This document shows positions 42,891 through 52,744 of a stretch of DNA of 64,000 nucleotides, piece by piece (positions within the stretch are counted from its first letter, which is position 1; each line of letters begins with the position of its first letter). Origin of the DNA: an uncultured Gammaproteobacteria bacterium (lineage in GTDB: Bacteria > Pseudomonadota > Gammaproteobacteria > Pseudomonadales > UBA5518). The stretch lies in contig CAIYPF010000034.1 in assembly GCA_903928015.1 (NCBI GenBank), positions 1-64,000 of the forward strand, written 5' to 3'. Position numbers and translations under genes: made by a program. The notes beneath the pieces were generated by a model that worked only from the letters and a program-made list of their open reading frames with translations, had not been told where the DNA came from and did not search any database.

Positions 42891-44369
42891 ATGAAGCAGT
42901 CGCTACAGCTCAAAATGGGTCAGCATCTGACGATGACCCCGCAGCTGCAGCAGGCGATCCGTCTACTCCAGCTCTCCACACTCGAGTTGCAGCAGGAAAT
43001 CCAGGAGCAGCTCGACAGCAACCCACTGCTCGAGATGACCGAGAACACCGGCGATGGCGCGGGCCCTGATGCCGCAGCGGACGACCGGGATTACACCGAC
43101 GCTCCGGAGCCTCAGGAAGCCGCATCCTCCACCGCCGAGACGCCGGTATCGGCCGACGCCGAATCCATACCGCCAGAGCTTGCCGTCGACAGCACCTGGG
43201 AGGACATCTACGACTCGGTGCTGCCTTCAGGCAGTGGTGGGGACTCCGAAGAAAGCCGCGACTTCGAAAGCTATACCGCAGAGGCTGCGACGCTGGGCGA
43301 TCACCTGCGCTGGCAGCTCAACCTCACGCCGATGTCGGACACCGATCGCCTCATCGCCGAATCCATCATCGATGCAATCGACGCCGACGGCATGCTGACC
43401 GTGGGCGTTGCGGAGCTCACCGAGAGCTTTGCCCCGGAACTCGGCATCGAGGAAGACGAGGTGCTCGCCGTGCTGAGGCGCGTTCAGCACTTCGACCCGC
43501 TGGGCGTTGGCTCCCGGGACCTGCGGGAATGCCTGTCGATCCAGCTGCGGCAACTTGACGACACCGACCCCGCCGTCCGCAATGCGCGCGCCATCGTCGA
43601 CAAGCACCTGGAGCTTCTGGGATCGCGCGACTACACCACGCTGATGCGGAAGCTGCGCCTCGACGAGACCGAACTGCGCGCCGCCATCGCCTGCATCCAG
43701 CAACTCAATCCGCGTCCGGGCGGCGTGATAAACCCGGAACCACCCGAATACGTGGTGCCGGATGTGCTGGTCACACGCCGCAACAACCGCTGGCATGTAG
43801 AGCTGAACCCGGAGATCGCGCCGAAGCTGCGCGTCAATTCCTTCTACGCGGGGCTCATACGCCGCGCCGACAACTCCGCCGACAATGTGTTCCTGCGCGA
43901 CAACCTGCAAGAGGCCAAGTGGTTCATCAAGAGCCTGCAGAGCCGCAACGACACGCTGCTCAAGGTGGCCCGGTGCATCGTCGAACGGCAGCAGGGCTTC
44001 CTCGAGCACGGCGAGGAGGCGATGCGCCCGATGATCCTCCACGACGTCGCCACCGCCGTGAACATGCACGAGTCCACCATCTCCCGGGTGACCACGCAGA
44101 AGTACATGCACACGCCCGGCGGGATCTTCGAACTCAAGTATTTTTTCTCGAGCCATGTGAGCACAGCCGCCGGTGGCGAGTGTTCCTCGGTGGCGATTCG
44201 CGCCATCATCAAGAAGCTGGTGGCAGCAGAGAACGTGCGCAAGCCGTTGAGCGACAGCAAGATCGCCTCGATCCTGGAGGATCAGGGCATCAACGTGGCA
44301 CGGCGCACCATCGCCAAATACCGCGAGGCGCTGGGCATCGTGCCATCGAACGAGCGCAAGCAGCTGTGA
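42891..44369 (+). CDS. rpoN: RNA polymerase sigma-54 factor
   Basis: 492 residues. The activator-interacting region I is clear ([36 protein letters not shown]), then an acidic region II (residues 45-120), the core-binding domain, and the RpoN box [10 protein letters not shown] near the C-terminus, which reads the -24 element. Sigma-54 depends on AAA+ activators. It is followed by hpf, rapZ and npr, but ptsN is not among them. Confidence 0.98.
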   Translation: MKQSLQLKMGQHLTMTPQLQQAIRLLQLSTLELQQEIQEQLDSNPLLEMTENTGDGAGPDAAADDRDYTDAPEPQEAASSTAETPVSADAESIPPELAVDSTWEDIYDSVLPSGSGGDSEESRDFESYTAEAATLGDHLRWQLNLTPMSDTDRLIAESIIDAIDADGMLTVGVAELTESFAPELGIEEDEVLAVLRRVQHFDPLGVGSRDLRECLSIQLRQLDDTDPAVRNARAIVDKHLELLGSRDYTTLMRKLRLDETELRAAIACIQQLNPRPGGVINPEPPEYVVPDVLVTRRNNRWHVELNPEIAPKLRVNSFYAGLIRRADNSADNVFLRDNLQEAKWFIKSLQSRNDTLLKVARCIVERQQGFLEHGEEAMRPMILHDVATAVNMHESTISRVTTQKYMHTPGGIFELKYFFSSHVSTAAGGECSSVAIRAIIKKLVAAENVRKPLSDSKIASILEDQGINVARRTIAKYREALGIVPSNERKQL

Positions 44370-44428
44370 CCGGGCCGCAGGCACGGGCTGCCAGGCAGGC
44401 AACAACCGCGGACTGACAGGAGGGAATC

Positions 44429-44719
44429 ATGCAGATCAACATCAGTGGACATCACGTAGAACTCACCGAGGCCTTGCGCAACTACGTCGGCAGCAAACTC
44501 GGGCGCCTCGAGCGCCACGCGGAAAACATCACGCATATAGACGTGGTGCTGAACGTCGAGAAACTGCGCCAGAAGGTCGAGGCGACGATGCGCATGGCCG
44601 GCGCCGAGCTCTTCGCGGCGGCAGAGGACGAGGACATGTACGCCGCCATCGATGCGCTGGCAGACAAACTCGACCGCCAACTCGAGAAGCACAAGGGCAA
44701 GAGAACCAGCCACCACTAA
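44429..44719 (+). CDS. hpf: ribosome hibernation promoting factor, short form
   Basis: 96 residues. It opens MQINISGHHVELTEALRNYV and has the beta-alpha-beta-beta-beta-alpha plan of short HPF. Without the C-terminal dimerisation domain it should act with RMF-type partners to form 100S ribosomes, rather than alone. A strong AGGAGGG ribosome-binding site lies five bases before the ATG. It follows rpoN by 59 bases. Confidence 0.96.
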   Translation: MQINISGHHVELTEALRNYVGSKLGRLERHAENITHIDVVLNVEKLRQKVEATMRMAGAELFAAAEDEDMYAAIDALADKLDRQLEKHKGKRTSHH

Positions 44720-44768
44720 CGCGCGACCCGGGCTCGGGTCGCCAGCGCCAGGGCGCCGGGGAGCAGGA

Positions 44769-45656
44769 ATGGACCGCAACGTCGCGCCCGTCGCCAAGCT
44801 GGTGGTTGTCAGCGGACGCTCCGGCTCGGGCAAGAGCACCGCGCTCCACGTGCTGGAGGACGCGGGCTTTTATTGCATCGACAACATCCCGGCAGTGCTG
44901 CTGCCGCAGTTGCTGGAGCAGTGCGCGGGCGAGGCTTCTCTCGCCCGCACCGCGGTCAGCATCGACGCGCGGAACATGCCGGGCTCGCTGTCGCGCTTTG
45001 GCGAGATCATCGCCGGGCTCCCGCCGGAATTCGCGGTCGAGGTGATCTACCTCGACGCCGATGACGCCACGCTCATCAAACGCTTCAGCGAAACGCGCCG
45101 CCGCCACCCGCTCAGCAACGAGGGCATGCCGCTTGCCGAGGCACTGGCAGCCGAACGGGCCCTTCTCGCCCCGATCGCCGCGCGCGCCGCGAGGACAATC
45201 GACACGCGCAGCATGTCGTTGCACGACCTGCGCGACCTCATCACCAAGACAGTGCTCGCGCAACCCTCGAGCGGGATGGCAGTGCTGTTCGAGTCCTTCG
45301 GATTCAAGAGCGGTATTCCGCTGGACGCGGATCTGGTCTTCGATCTGCGCAGCCTGCCGAACCCGCACTGGCTTCCGGAGCTGCGCCACTTGAGCGGCCG
45401 CGACACACCGGTGGCCGAGTTCCTCGCCGCGAGCACCGAGGTGGGCGAAATGCTCGGAGACATCGGTACCTTCCTGGATCGCTGGCTGCCACGATACGCC
45501 GCCAGCAACCGCAGCTACACCACCGTGGCGCTGGGCTGCACAGGCGGACGCCATCGCTCCGTCTACGCCGCCGAGCGGCTGCTCGAGCGATTTGCCACAC
45601 AGTTCCCGGGCGCGCGGCTGCGTCACCGTGAACTCGGACCGGAGTCATCGTCATGA
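44769..45656 (+). CDS. rapZ: RNase adaptor protein RapZ
   Basis: 295 residues from the ATG at 44769. The N-terminal P-loop is GRSGSGKST (16-24), and the C-terminal phosphosugar-binding domain carries VALGCTGGRHRSVYAAERL. In E. coli RapZ binds glucosamine-6-phosphate and guides GlmZ sRNA to RNase E. It follows hpf directly; the ptsN gene that normally lies between them is missing. It overlaps npr by four bases. Confidence 0.95.
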   Translation: MDRNVAPVAKLVVVSGRSGSGKSTALHVLEDAGFYCIDNIPAVLLPQLLEQCAGEASLARTAVSIDARNMPGSLSRFGEIIAGLPPEFAVEVIYLDADDATLIKRFSETRRRHPLSNEGMPLAEALAAERALLAPIAARAARTIDTRSMSLHDLRDLITKTVLAQPSSGMAVLFESFGFKSGIPLDADLVFDLRSLPNPHWLPELRHLSGRDTPVAEFLAASTEVGEMLGDIGTFLDRWLPRYAASNRSYTTVALGCTGGRHRSVYAAERLLERFATQFPGARLRHRELGPESSS

Positions 45657-45922
45657 TCAGCCGTGAACTGGACGTCATAAACCGACTTGGCCTGCACGCG
45701 CGGGCAGCCGCGAAACTGGTCGGTACCGCAACACGCTTCGCCAGCGCGCTCACGCTGACGCGGGAGGGTCGCAACGCAGACGCCAAGAGCATCATGGCAG
45801 TGATGATGCTGGCCGCGACCCGCGGCCACACTGTCACGCTCTCGGCCGACGGGCCCGACGAGTCAGAGGCGCTCGAAGCCGTGACACAACTCATTGCCGA
45901 CAGGTTCGGCGAAGATGAGTGA
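45653..45922 (+). CDS. ptsO: phosphocarrier protein NPr of the nitrogen PTS
   Basis: 89 residues, an HPr fold. The phosphorylation site is His15 in NRLGLHARAAAKLV, and Ser46 in KSIM is also present. NPr carries phosphate from EI-Ntr (ptsP) to EIIA-Ntr (ptsN). Neither partner is in this window. It overlaps rapZ by four bases and darP by eight, so all three are probably translated together. Confidence 0.95.
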   Translation: MISRELDVINRLGLHARAAAKLVGTATRFASALTLTREGRNADAKSIMAVMMLAATRGHTVTLSADGPDESEALEAVTQLIADRFGEDE

Positions 45923-46409
45923 ACCCGTGGAGGATTGGGGCCCCAGCAAATCCAGCCGCAAACGCGAACACCGCGAGTTGCAGACGCTGGCCGAGTCGCT
46001 AGCGGCCCTGCCGGAGCCCCGTTTCCGCAAGCTCCCGCTCTCCGAGCGCACCCGGGACGCGCTGGAAGCAGCGCGCCGCATGCCGCGCAGTGGCAGTCGC
46101 AACCGGCAGATCAGGCTGATCGCGCAACTGTTGCTGGAAGAAGACCTCGAGGCCCTGGCAAAGCCCCCGCAGGAACTGGCATCCAAAGCCCGCGAGGAGG
46201 CAGCGCGGCACCATGCCGCCGAGAAACTCCGCGAACGGATGCTGGAGACAGGCGAGCCCGCACTGGAGGGCACCGCTGCCACGCCGGAGCAACGCGAACG
46301 CGCCCGCTCCCTGCTGCACGACGCGTCGCCCCGTGCGCCCACCTCGCGCAGCGTGCCGGCACGGCGCGCGCTATACCGCCTGGCCCTGGAGATCCTCGCC
46401 CCTGACTGA
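45915..46409 (+). CDS. darP: ribosome-associated protein DarP (YjgA, DUF615)
   Basis: 164 residues, nearly all helical. SRKREHRELQTLAESLAAL and SRNRQIRLIAQLLLEEDLEAL match the DUF615 family. E. coli DarP assists late 50S subunit assembly. The ATG at 45915 overlaps ptsO by eight bases. Its last 39 bases overlap the opposite-strand gene nit, tail to tail. Confidence 0.9.
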   Translation: MSEPVEDWGPSKSSRKREHRELQTLAESLAALPEPRFRKLPLSERTRDALEAARRMPRSGSRNRQIRLIAQLLLEEDLEALAKPPQELASKAREEAARHHAAEKLRERMLETGEPALEGTAATPEQRERARSLLHDASPRAPTSRSVPARRALYRLALEILAPD

Positions 46410-47240
46410 GCCGCCGGGGTCCGGCACATGCAGCCTCTGGTGGACTCCCACCGGCAGTCGCCGCTGCAGGTCTTCGCGCACGGCCCGATCGGCCTCGGCA
46501 AGCAGCACCGCCTCGCCGGTCGCGGCGCTTGCGAGCACCCTGCCCCATGGATCGATGATCACAGAACCGCCGTAGCACTCTCGCGTGGGCGTCTGCCGCC
46601 CTCCCTGGTTCGGCGCCACTACCCAGCACTGGTTTTCGATGGCGCGCGCCCGGAGCAGTACGTGCCAGTGCGCTTCTCCCGTGACGCGGGTGAAGGCCGA
46701 GGGCAATACAAGCACGCTCATGCCGCGCTGGAACTGAACCCGGAACATCTCCGGGAAGCGCAGGTCGTAGCACACCGCCAGGCCCAGCACGCCGAAAGGG
46801 GTGTCAGCAGTAACGATGCTCTCGCCCGGCGACATCCGGGCCGATTCGCGGTAGCTCTGCTGGGCGTCCGGCAGGTCCACATCGAAAAGATGCATCTTGT
46901 CGTAGCGGGCGCGCTCGATGCCCTCGGGGTCGATCAGCAGGCAGGCAGCGCGCGGGCGCTCGCCGGCATCGGAAACCGGTATGGTTCCGCCGACCAACCA
47001 GATCCCGTGGGTCTTCGCCAGATCCGCGAGAAATCTGCGCAATGGCCCCTGCGAGTCGCGCTCCGCCGCTCCCAGCGCCAATGTGCGGGCAGGATCGGCG
47101 CAGGCGAAAGCCTCGGGCAGTACCACCAGGCCCGCGCCGCGGCCAGCGGACTCGGCGACCAGGCGCTCGGCTGCGCGCAGGTTGGCCTCCAGATCAACCG
47201 TGCTCACCATCTGCACTGCTGCGAGTGCGGTTCCCTTCAT
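46371..47240 (-). CDS. carbon-nitrogen hydrolase (Nit family, omega-amidase-like)
   Basis: 289 residues with the nitrilase-fold triad Glu43 (LPEAF), Lys115 (YDKMHLFD) and Cys157 (VCYDLRFPE). It is closest in motif to the Nit1/deaminated-glutathione amidase branch, which repairs off-pathway transamination products; the substrate is unproven. The ATG overlaps the yhdP stop by four bases (ATGA). It is the last gene of the mreB-yhdP run, and its 3' end overlaps darP by 39 bases. Confidence 0.9.
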   Translation of the reverse strand: MKGTALAAVQMVSTVDLEANLRAAERLVAESAGRGAGLVVLPEAFACADPARTLALGAAERDSQGPLRRFLADLAKTHGIWLVGGTIPVSDAGERPRAACLLIDPEGIERARYDKMHLFDVDLPDAQQSYRESARMSPGESIVTADTPFGVLGLAVCYDLRFPEMFRVQFQRGMSVLVLPSAFTRVTGEAHWHVLLRARAIENQCWVVAPNQGGRQTPTRECYGGSVIIDPWGRVLASAATGEAVLLAEADRAVREDLQRRLPVGVHQRLHVPDPGGSVRGEDLQGQAV

Positions 47241-50200
47241 GGATGGGCCTCCGGCGCTGGCAACTCCGGCGCGGCCGGGGTGGCCGGGGTGGCCGGGGTG
47301 GCCGGGGATCCTGAGGGCGGAGAGGGCGGCGCGGCAGTGGATGGTGCGGTCGGTTTACCCGAATGGGTTGTCGGTTCCATATCGAACACCTTCACGAATT
47401 CGAGCTTCGGATCCTCCAGCGAGCCGGTCACCGTGTAAACGGCGCTGGAAAACTTGCCCAGTTCGTCCTCGAAGATGCGGCTCGCCAGATAGGCGCCGGC
47501 CACTGCGGGCAATCCGCCCGCCAAAACGGCGACCCACGGAAGGTTGCTGCCGAGCGGAAGCGATACCACGAGATCGGCGTCGATCAGGTTGCGGCGCAGA
47601 TCGCTCTGACCGCTGAGACGCATGCGTGCAGTGGGGCCGCGGAGTTCCATCGGCTCGCTGGTGCGGGCGATGCCATCGGCGACGTCGATCACCGCCTCGA
47701 AGCTGTCGAAGGCCAGCCCGCTCTGGTAGAGGTCCTTGAAGTCGAGCTTGAGGCGCCGCAGCAGCTCGTCAAATCGCAGCACGCCGAATGCACGCATCAA
47801 CGGATTGTTGCCGCCGCCGCGGAGCAACCGGCCGTTGTTGAACCCGAAATCGAGCAGGCCGCGGGCATCGGCCATGTGCAGGGCGAGCGGATTCCCCGGC
47901 CAGCTGAGCGACACATCAGCGCGTCCGTTGTTGCCCTCCAGCACCGGGTCGTAGCCCCAGTTGCGGAAGAACGCACCGGGGTTGTCGAAGCGCAGCCCGG
48001 CCGAGAGCTCCGTGCGCGGCACGCCGGCGATCCAGCGCATGCGAACGCTGGCGCCCGGCGCATCACCGGTACCCCCTACGTGCAGACCCGGCAAGGCGCC
48101 GGTGGCCGAACTGAGCGCGAGCGCATCGGTCTCCGAGGCGATGCGGAAGCGCCAGTTGCCCATGTCGCGAGGCCCATTGCGCAACGAGGCAATGCTGACG
48201 TCGATGGGTGGGACATGGGCATCGGCCAGCACGTTCCAGGGGTCAGGGCCGGGATCAGGCGGCGCGGCGGTGTCGGGGGCCTGCGGCACGGGCGCGTCGG
48301 CAGGTGGCGGCGCGGGAAGGAACGGGGCCAGTTCAAGACGCTCCACTGCCAACCCGAAAGGCTGCGAGTGGTCGGTGGGAATGCGGAAATCCCCCGCCAG
48401 CAGATCGGCGTTGAAACCCAGCACGAAGGCACCGTCCTCGCGCCGCGAACGAAGCTCCAGCCCGGCAAGATCAGGACGCAAAAGCCGCGCAGACGCCGCG
48501 CGCAAACCGTCGATCCGGAAACCACCGCCGCCACCGTCCATGCCCGCGTTCAGCGATACGAGACGGCTGACCGCCACAATCCAACCCGCAGCATCGGCGT
48601 GAGCGACCTCGCCCCGCAGGGCAAGACCGGCGCCACCGGCCTCAGGCGGCGCTCCCTTGCCAAGCACGATCTCACCGGCCGGCGCGGCACCTGCATTGCG
48701 AAGCAGCGCGAGCGCACCGAGGCCCTCGATCGTGGCGTCGATCCTGGCGCCATCGCCGCCCGGCTCCCAATCGAGGCTGAAGGGCAAGGCTGCGTCCGTC
48801 TGCTTGCCAAGTGGCTCGGGCAGATGGCTTTCCACGCCGAGCAGATCGCTGCGCAACAGCGTGGCGAAGCCCGCTTCGCGCTGCTCCAGCCGCAGGCTGA
48901 AGGGGGTTTCTCCGCCCAGCATTCCACCGGTCGAGACACCGAGCCAGCGCTCCACATCCGGCACCGCGGCAACGCCATTGGCCTGGATCAGCATGCGCCC
49001 GGGCGCGTTTTCCAGTGGCCCGATAAGGGCCGTGAACGGCCGCTCCCAGAGCGCCCCCGACAGCCCGCCGCTCTGCAGACCGCCATCAAGCGAATAATCG
49101 AGCGGGCCGGAGAGTTGCGAGACCTCGAGGCCGATGCCGCCAAGCCGCAGCGTTGCGCCGCCAAGCACGGCGTGCACGCCGATGCGGGCGTTGTCGGGCT
49201 GGATGCGCGCGCCGATGGGAATGTCGAGGTCGAGATCGACGGCCGTGGCACCAGTGCCGCGCCAGTCCCGCAGCGCGCCCTTCGTCATCGCCGCGATAGG
49301 GGAGCCATTCACCAGTTGCAGTGCCTGGGAAAGGTCGGCCTCGACACTGCCCTTCACGCGGACACGACGGGCGTCACCGCCCATATCGACCTCGACCAGG
49401 GCCTCGCGCAGGCGGGCCCCGAGCACTTCACCCGCGTCCGCCTGCACGCGGGTGTGGGTGCCATCAACATTCACCAGTGCGTGGACGCCCTCCACCGGCG
49501 GCCAGTCGGGGTGGTAATCCACCGTGGCGTCATTCACATCCAGCGCGAGCTGTACCAAATTGCTGCGACTGCCATCAGCCCGCCCGAATGCGCTGCGGTA
49601 GGCGAAGCCACCCGCATCGACATGCCCGCCTTTCACCGCGCCCTCAAGCCAGTGCCGCAGGCCCTTGTCGACCACGTAGGGCACCAGGCGCTCGTGCAGG
49701 GAAACGTCGGCATTGCGCACGCTGGCGGCGAGCGTGAATTCGTCATCGAGCACAGGGTCCCGGTTCAGGTGCAAGCCGAAGCGGGCGCTGAAGGCCGTCT
49801 GGTCCTGGCGCAGCTCGAGCAACTCGCTGCCCACCTCGAGTCCCTCCTCGTCACGCGTCCAGCGGACACGCCCGCGCAACGCGCTGAAATCGAGATCCTC
49901 GTGGTAGAGCCGGGGAAATTCGAGGGTGATCGCTTGCGTGTCCAGGTCGACGAAGCCGCCTGCACGGTTCAACTCGAGGTAACCACGCGCATTGCGCACC
50001 CCGGGTGCGCTGCGCCAGGGCGAGACAGAGACGTCCTCGAGACGCCCGCGCAGCCGGAATTCCGCGGGTTCGCCCGTGCGGTGCCGGAGGTCCATGTGCG
50101 CGTTGGCCAGCCCGCCGTAGGGCGACAGCTCTGCCAGCGCATCGGCCCACGGGCCCTCGATGAGCCCCGATCCCGTCGCGATACCCGCCAGCGCGCCCAC

Positions 50201-51253
50201 GTCGAGATACTCCGCCGCAAGGGCGTCATCAACGCCGCCGGACGCGGGACTGCGCTCGAGCCGCAGGTGCCGTATGTCGAGGTCCTGCGCGTACCAGTTG
50301 GCGGAGAGATGATCGATATCGAGGGTGCTGTGCCCGGCCTCATGACGCAGGGAAAAGCGCGTATCAAGCCCGCGCACGGGCTCCAGGTTGCGGCCGGACG
50401 GCAGGGGGGCGATCTCGATCGTCGGCGTGCGCAGGTCCCCGCGCAGAGTCCACGCGCCAGCCGCATCGAGGGAAGCCCACAGCTCACCGCTCAATGCCGT
50501 GCGCGGCAGCCGGAAGGCCGCGCCCGCCAGCGGCTGCAGGCGGGCGAGCCTTGCATCCTCGAGCCGCAGCCACGCACGGGCATCGAACTCGCCGTGGCGG
50601 CGCGGATCACCATGGCTCTCGAGCAGCAGGTCGAGCTTGCCGCCCGTGGCGTCATCACGCAGGCGGGCATCGAGCCGGCGCATGCGCCGGTAGTTCTGCA
50701 TCTTCAGCGTGGCGTCCTGGGTTTCGATCTGCCCGCCGTGCGCGGGGCTCAGCACGATCCGCGTGCGATCGAGGGCGATTTCCTCGATGGCGAGGAAGAA
50801 ATCAAGGATGGCGTCACGATCCGCGGGCGTACGCGAGACGCCTATGCCCGCGAGGTGCCACTGGCCGTCGGCATCCTCGCGGAAACCCAGCTGCACGTCG
50901 GCGGCGGAAATGCTGCGGATGCGCGGCGCCCGGGCAAGCAGCGAGCGCACGATGTCGATGCGAAGATCGGAGCTGCTCGAGGAAAGAATGGTGATCGCGG
51001 GCTCCTCACGCGCGAAAAGGCGCAAGCCCTGCACATGGAAGGTGGGCGCGAGGCCGGTCCACTCCGCGTGAAGACCCGCCACCTCCATGCCGAAAGGCAG
51101 GCGCTCGGCGGCCTGGCGGACCAGTTCCGCGCGGTACTGGTCGAGGTAGGGAAAGTAGTACTGGCCCAGGCTCACCAGAACGGCGCACAGCACCACGACG
51201 GCCGCGGCGAGATACCACAGCCAGCGCGCGAAAGTGCCCAACAAGCGCCTCAT
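47237..51253 (-). CDS. yhdP: AsmA-like phospholipid transport protein YhdP
   Basis: 1338 residues. An N-terminal membrane anchor (about 12-34) is followed by a very long repeating-beta (RBG) region typical of YhdP/TamB/YdbH. In E. coli YhdP moves phospholipids from the inner to the outer membrane. Near the C-terminus the AsmA-type segment LRFDNPGAFFRNWGYDPVLEGNNGRADVSLSWPGNPLAL is followed by MRLSGQSDLRRNLIDADLVV. The tail holds (ATP)n tripeptides from a 9-base tandem repeat. It lies between rng (12 bases upstream) and nit. Confidence 0.93.
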   Translation of the reverse strand: MRRLLGTFARWLWYLAAAVVVLCAVLVSLGQYYFPYLDQYRAELVRQAAERLPFGMEVAGLHAEWTGLAPTFHVQGLRLFAREEPAITILSSSSSDLRIDIVRSLLARAPRIRSISAADVQLGFREDADGQWHLAGIGVSRTPADRDAILDFFLAIEEIALDRTRIVLSPAHGGQIETQDATLKMQNYRRMRRLDARLRDDATGGKLDLLLESHGDPRRHGEFDARAWLRLEDARLARLQPLAGAAFRLPRTALSGELWASLDAAGAWTLRGDLRTPTIEIAPLPSGRNLEPVRGLDTRFSLRHEAGHSTLDIDHLSANWYAQDLDIRHLRLERSPASGGVDDALAAEYLDVGALAGIATGSGLIEGPWADALAELSPYGGLANAHMDLRHRTGEPAEFRLRGRLEDVSVSPWRSAPGVRNARGYLELNRAGGFVDLDTQAITLEFPRLYHEDLDFSALRGRVRWTRDEEGLEVGSELLELRQDQTAFSARFGLHLNRDPVLDDEFTLAASVRNADVSLHERLVPYVVDKGLRHWLEGAVKGGHVDAGGFAYRSAFGRADGSRSNLVQLALDVNDATVDYHPDWPPVEGVHALVNVDGTHTRVQADAGEVLGARLREALVEVDMGGDARRVRVKGSVEADLSQALQLVNGSPIAAMTKGALRDWRGTGATAVDLDLDIPIGARIQPDNARIGVHAVLGGATLRLGGIGLEVSQLSGPLDYSLDGGLQSGGLSGALWERPFTALIGPLENAPGRMLIQANGVAAVPDVERWLGVSTGGMLGGETPFSLRLEQREAGFATLLRSDLLGVESHLPEPLGKQTDAALPFSLDWEPGGDGARIDATIEGLGALALLRNAGAAPAGEIVLGKGAPPEAGGAGLALRGEVAHADAAGWIVAVSRLVSLNAGMDGGGGGFRIDGLRAASARLLRPDLAGLELRSRREDGAFVLGFNADLLAGDFRIPTDHSQPFGLAVERLELAPFLPAPPPADAPVPQAPDTAAPPDPGPDPWNVLADAHVPPIDVSIASLRNGPRDMGNWRFRIASETDALALSSATGALPGLHVGGTGDAPGASVRMRWIAGVPRTELSAGLRFDNPGAFFRNWGYDPVLEGNNGRADVSLSWPGNPLALHMADARGLLDFGFNNGRLLRGGGNNPLMRAFGVLRFDELLRRLKLDFKDLYQSGLAFDSFEAVIDVADGIARTSEPMELRGPTARMRLSGQSDLRRNLIDADLVVSLPLGSNLPWVAVLAGGLPAVAGAYLASRIFEDELGKFSSAVYTVTGSLEDPKLEFVKVFDMEPTTHSGKPTAPSTAAPPSPPSGSPATPATPATPAAPELPAPEAHP
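47273..47308. repeat. 9-base tandem repeat inside the yhdP 3' end
   Basis: Four head-to-tail units of GGCCGGGGT (the last ends in A) at 47273, 47282, 47291 and 47300. Read on the minus strand they encode repeats of Ala-Thr-Pro in the disordered C-terminal tail of YhdP. Because the unit is a multiple of three, copy-number changes would alter tail length but not break the frame. Confidence 0.9.
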
Positions 51254-51265
51254 GCGTTCATCGCC

Positions 51266-52744
51266 TCACAGCAGCACGACGTCGTACTGCTCCTGTGTGT
51301 AGATGCCCTCGACCCGGAAGCGGATCGTCTTGCCGATCTGTTCCTCCATGTCCGCGACACTGCCCGACTCCTCGTCGAGCAGGCGATCGACCACCGACTG
51401 CGAGGCGAGCACCAGCAGCGTGTCGTTGTCGTAGGAGCGCGCATCACGCAGGATTTCGCGGAAGATCTCGTAGCACACAGTCTCGGCCGATTTGACTGTG
51501 CCACGCCCCTGGCAGGTGGCGCAGGTCTCGCAAAGCGTGCGCTCCAGACTCTCGCGGGTGCGCTTGCGGGTCATCTGCACCAGCCCCAGATCCGAGAGCG
51601 GACTGATCGCCGTGCGGGCGTGATCGCGCTCCAGCGCGCGCTCGAGACTGCGCAGGACCTGCCGGCGGTGCTCGAGGTCCTTCATGTCGATGAAGTCGAT
51701 GATGATGATCCCCCCGAGGTTGCGCACGCGCAGCTGGCGCGCAAGCGCGGCTGCAGCCTCGAGGTTGGTCTTGAGGATGGTTTCATCGAGGTTGCGGCTG
51801 CCCACAAAGGCGCCCGTGTTCACGTCGATGGTGGTCATCGCCTCGGTCTGGTCGATGATCAGGTAACCGCCGGACTTGAGCTGCACGCGCTTGCCGAGCG
51901 CCTTCTCGATCTCTTCCTCGACGCCGTAGAGATCAAAGAGCGGCCGGTCCCCGGCGAAGTGCTCGATACGCCCCGCCACCTCGGGCACGAATTGCGCGGC
52001 GAAGCGCGAGAGCCGCTCGGCCACATCGGGGGAATCGACGCGCACTTTCTCGATGTTGCCGCGCACCTCGTCGCGCAAGGTGCGCATGGTCAGGGGAAGG
52101 TCCTCGTACACCAGCGACGGTGCGCTCGCATGCCGCACGGATTCGGCCACTGATTCCCAGAGCCGGAGCAGGATGCGTACATCGTCTTCGATGCCCTGAC
52201 GGGAGACGCCCTCCGCGGCGGTGCGCACGATGAATCCGCCGGGATTGGGAGTGCCGCTCGAGGCCTGCACCGCCTGTACCAGCGCGCGCAGTCGCTCGCG
52301 CTCTTCCTCGGCCTCGATGCGCTGGGAAATCCCGATGTGGCGGCTGTGCGGCATGTACACCAGATAGCGCGAGGAAAGCGAGAGATGCGTGGTCAGCCGC
52401 GCGCCCTTGCTGCCGAGCGGGTCTTTCACCACCTGCACGACCACCGTCTGGCCCTCGGTGACGATGGAGCGGATCTCGCGCTCGGTCTCGCTGCGCACCT
52501 CTATGCCGTTCTCGTCGAGGCTGACCAGATCACTCGCGTGCAGGAAGCTCGCGCGCTCGAGTCCGATGTCGACGAATGCGGCCTGCATGCCCGGCAGTAC
52601 CCGCATCACCTTGCCGAGGTAGATGTTGCCCACCAGCCCCTTGTGGGAGCGGCGCTCGACCCAGACCTCCTGCAGCACACCGCTCTCTACCAGCGCGACG
52701 CGCGTCTGTACCGGTGTGGCGTTGATCAGGATTTCGTCGCTCAT
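51266..52744 (-). CDS. rng: ribonuclease G
   Basis: 492 residues. The S1 domain (YLGKVMRVLPGMQAAFVDIGLERASFLHASDL) is followed by the 5' sensor and the DNase I-like catalytic domain (IIIIDFIDMKD, with the magnesium-binding acids), and the zinc-link CETCATCQG. There is no RNase E-type C-terminal scaffold, so it is RNase G, which matures 16S rRNA 5' ends. It overlaps maf by four bases and is followed by yhdP. Confidence 0.96.
   Translation of the reverse strand: MSDEILINATPVQTRVALVESGVLQEVWVERRSHKGLVGNIYLGKVMRVLPGMQAAFVDIGLERASFLHASDLVSLDENGIEVRSETEREIRSIVTEGQTVVVQVVKDPLGSKGARLTTHLSLSSRYLVYMPHSRHIGISQRIEAEEERERLRALVQAVQASSGTPNPGGFIVRTAAEGVSRQGIEDDVRILLRLWESVAESVRHASAPSLVYEDLPLTMRTLRDEVRGNIEKVRVDSPDVAERLSRFAAQFVPEVAGRIEHFAGDRPLFDLYGVEEEIEKALGKRVQLKSGGYLIIDQTEAMTTIDVNTGAFVGSRNLDETILKTNLEAAAALARQLRVRNLGGIIIIDFIDMKDLEHRRQVLRSLERALERDHARTAISPLSDLGLVQMTRKRTRESLERTLCETCATCQGRGTVKSAETVCYEIFREILRDARSYDNDTLLVLASQSVVDRLLDEESGSVADMEEQIGKTIRFRVEGIYTQEQYDVVLL

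Noticed and set aside
47363-52153. A 1596-codon open frame on the plus strand, antisense to yhdP and rng
   Set aside because: Its residues are the His/Arg/Ala/Gln/Gly mix typical of GC-rich antisense frames, it has no recognisable motif or start site, and the opposite strand encodes two well-supported proteins. Absence of stops is expected from GC-rich codon usage.
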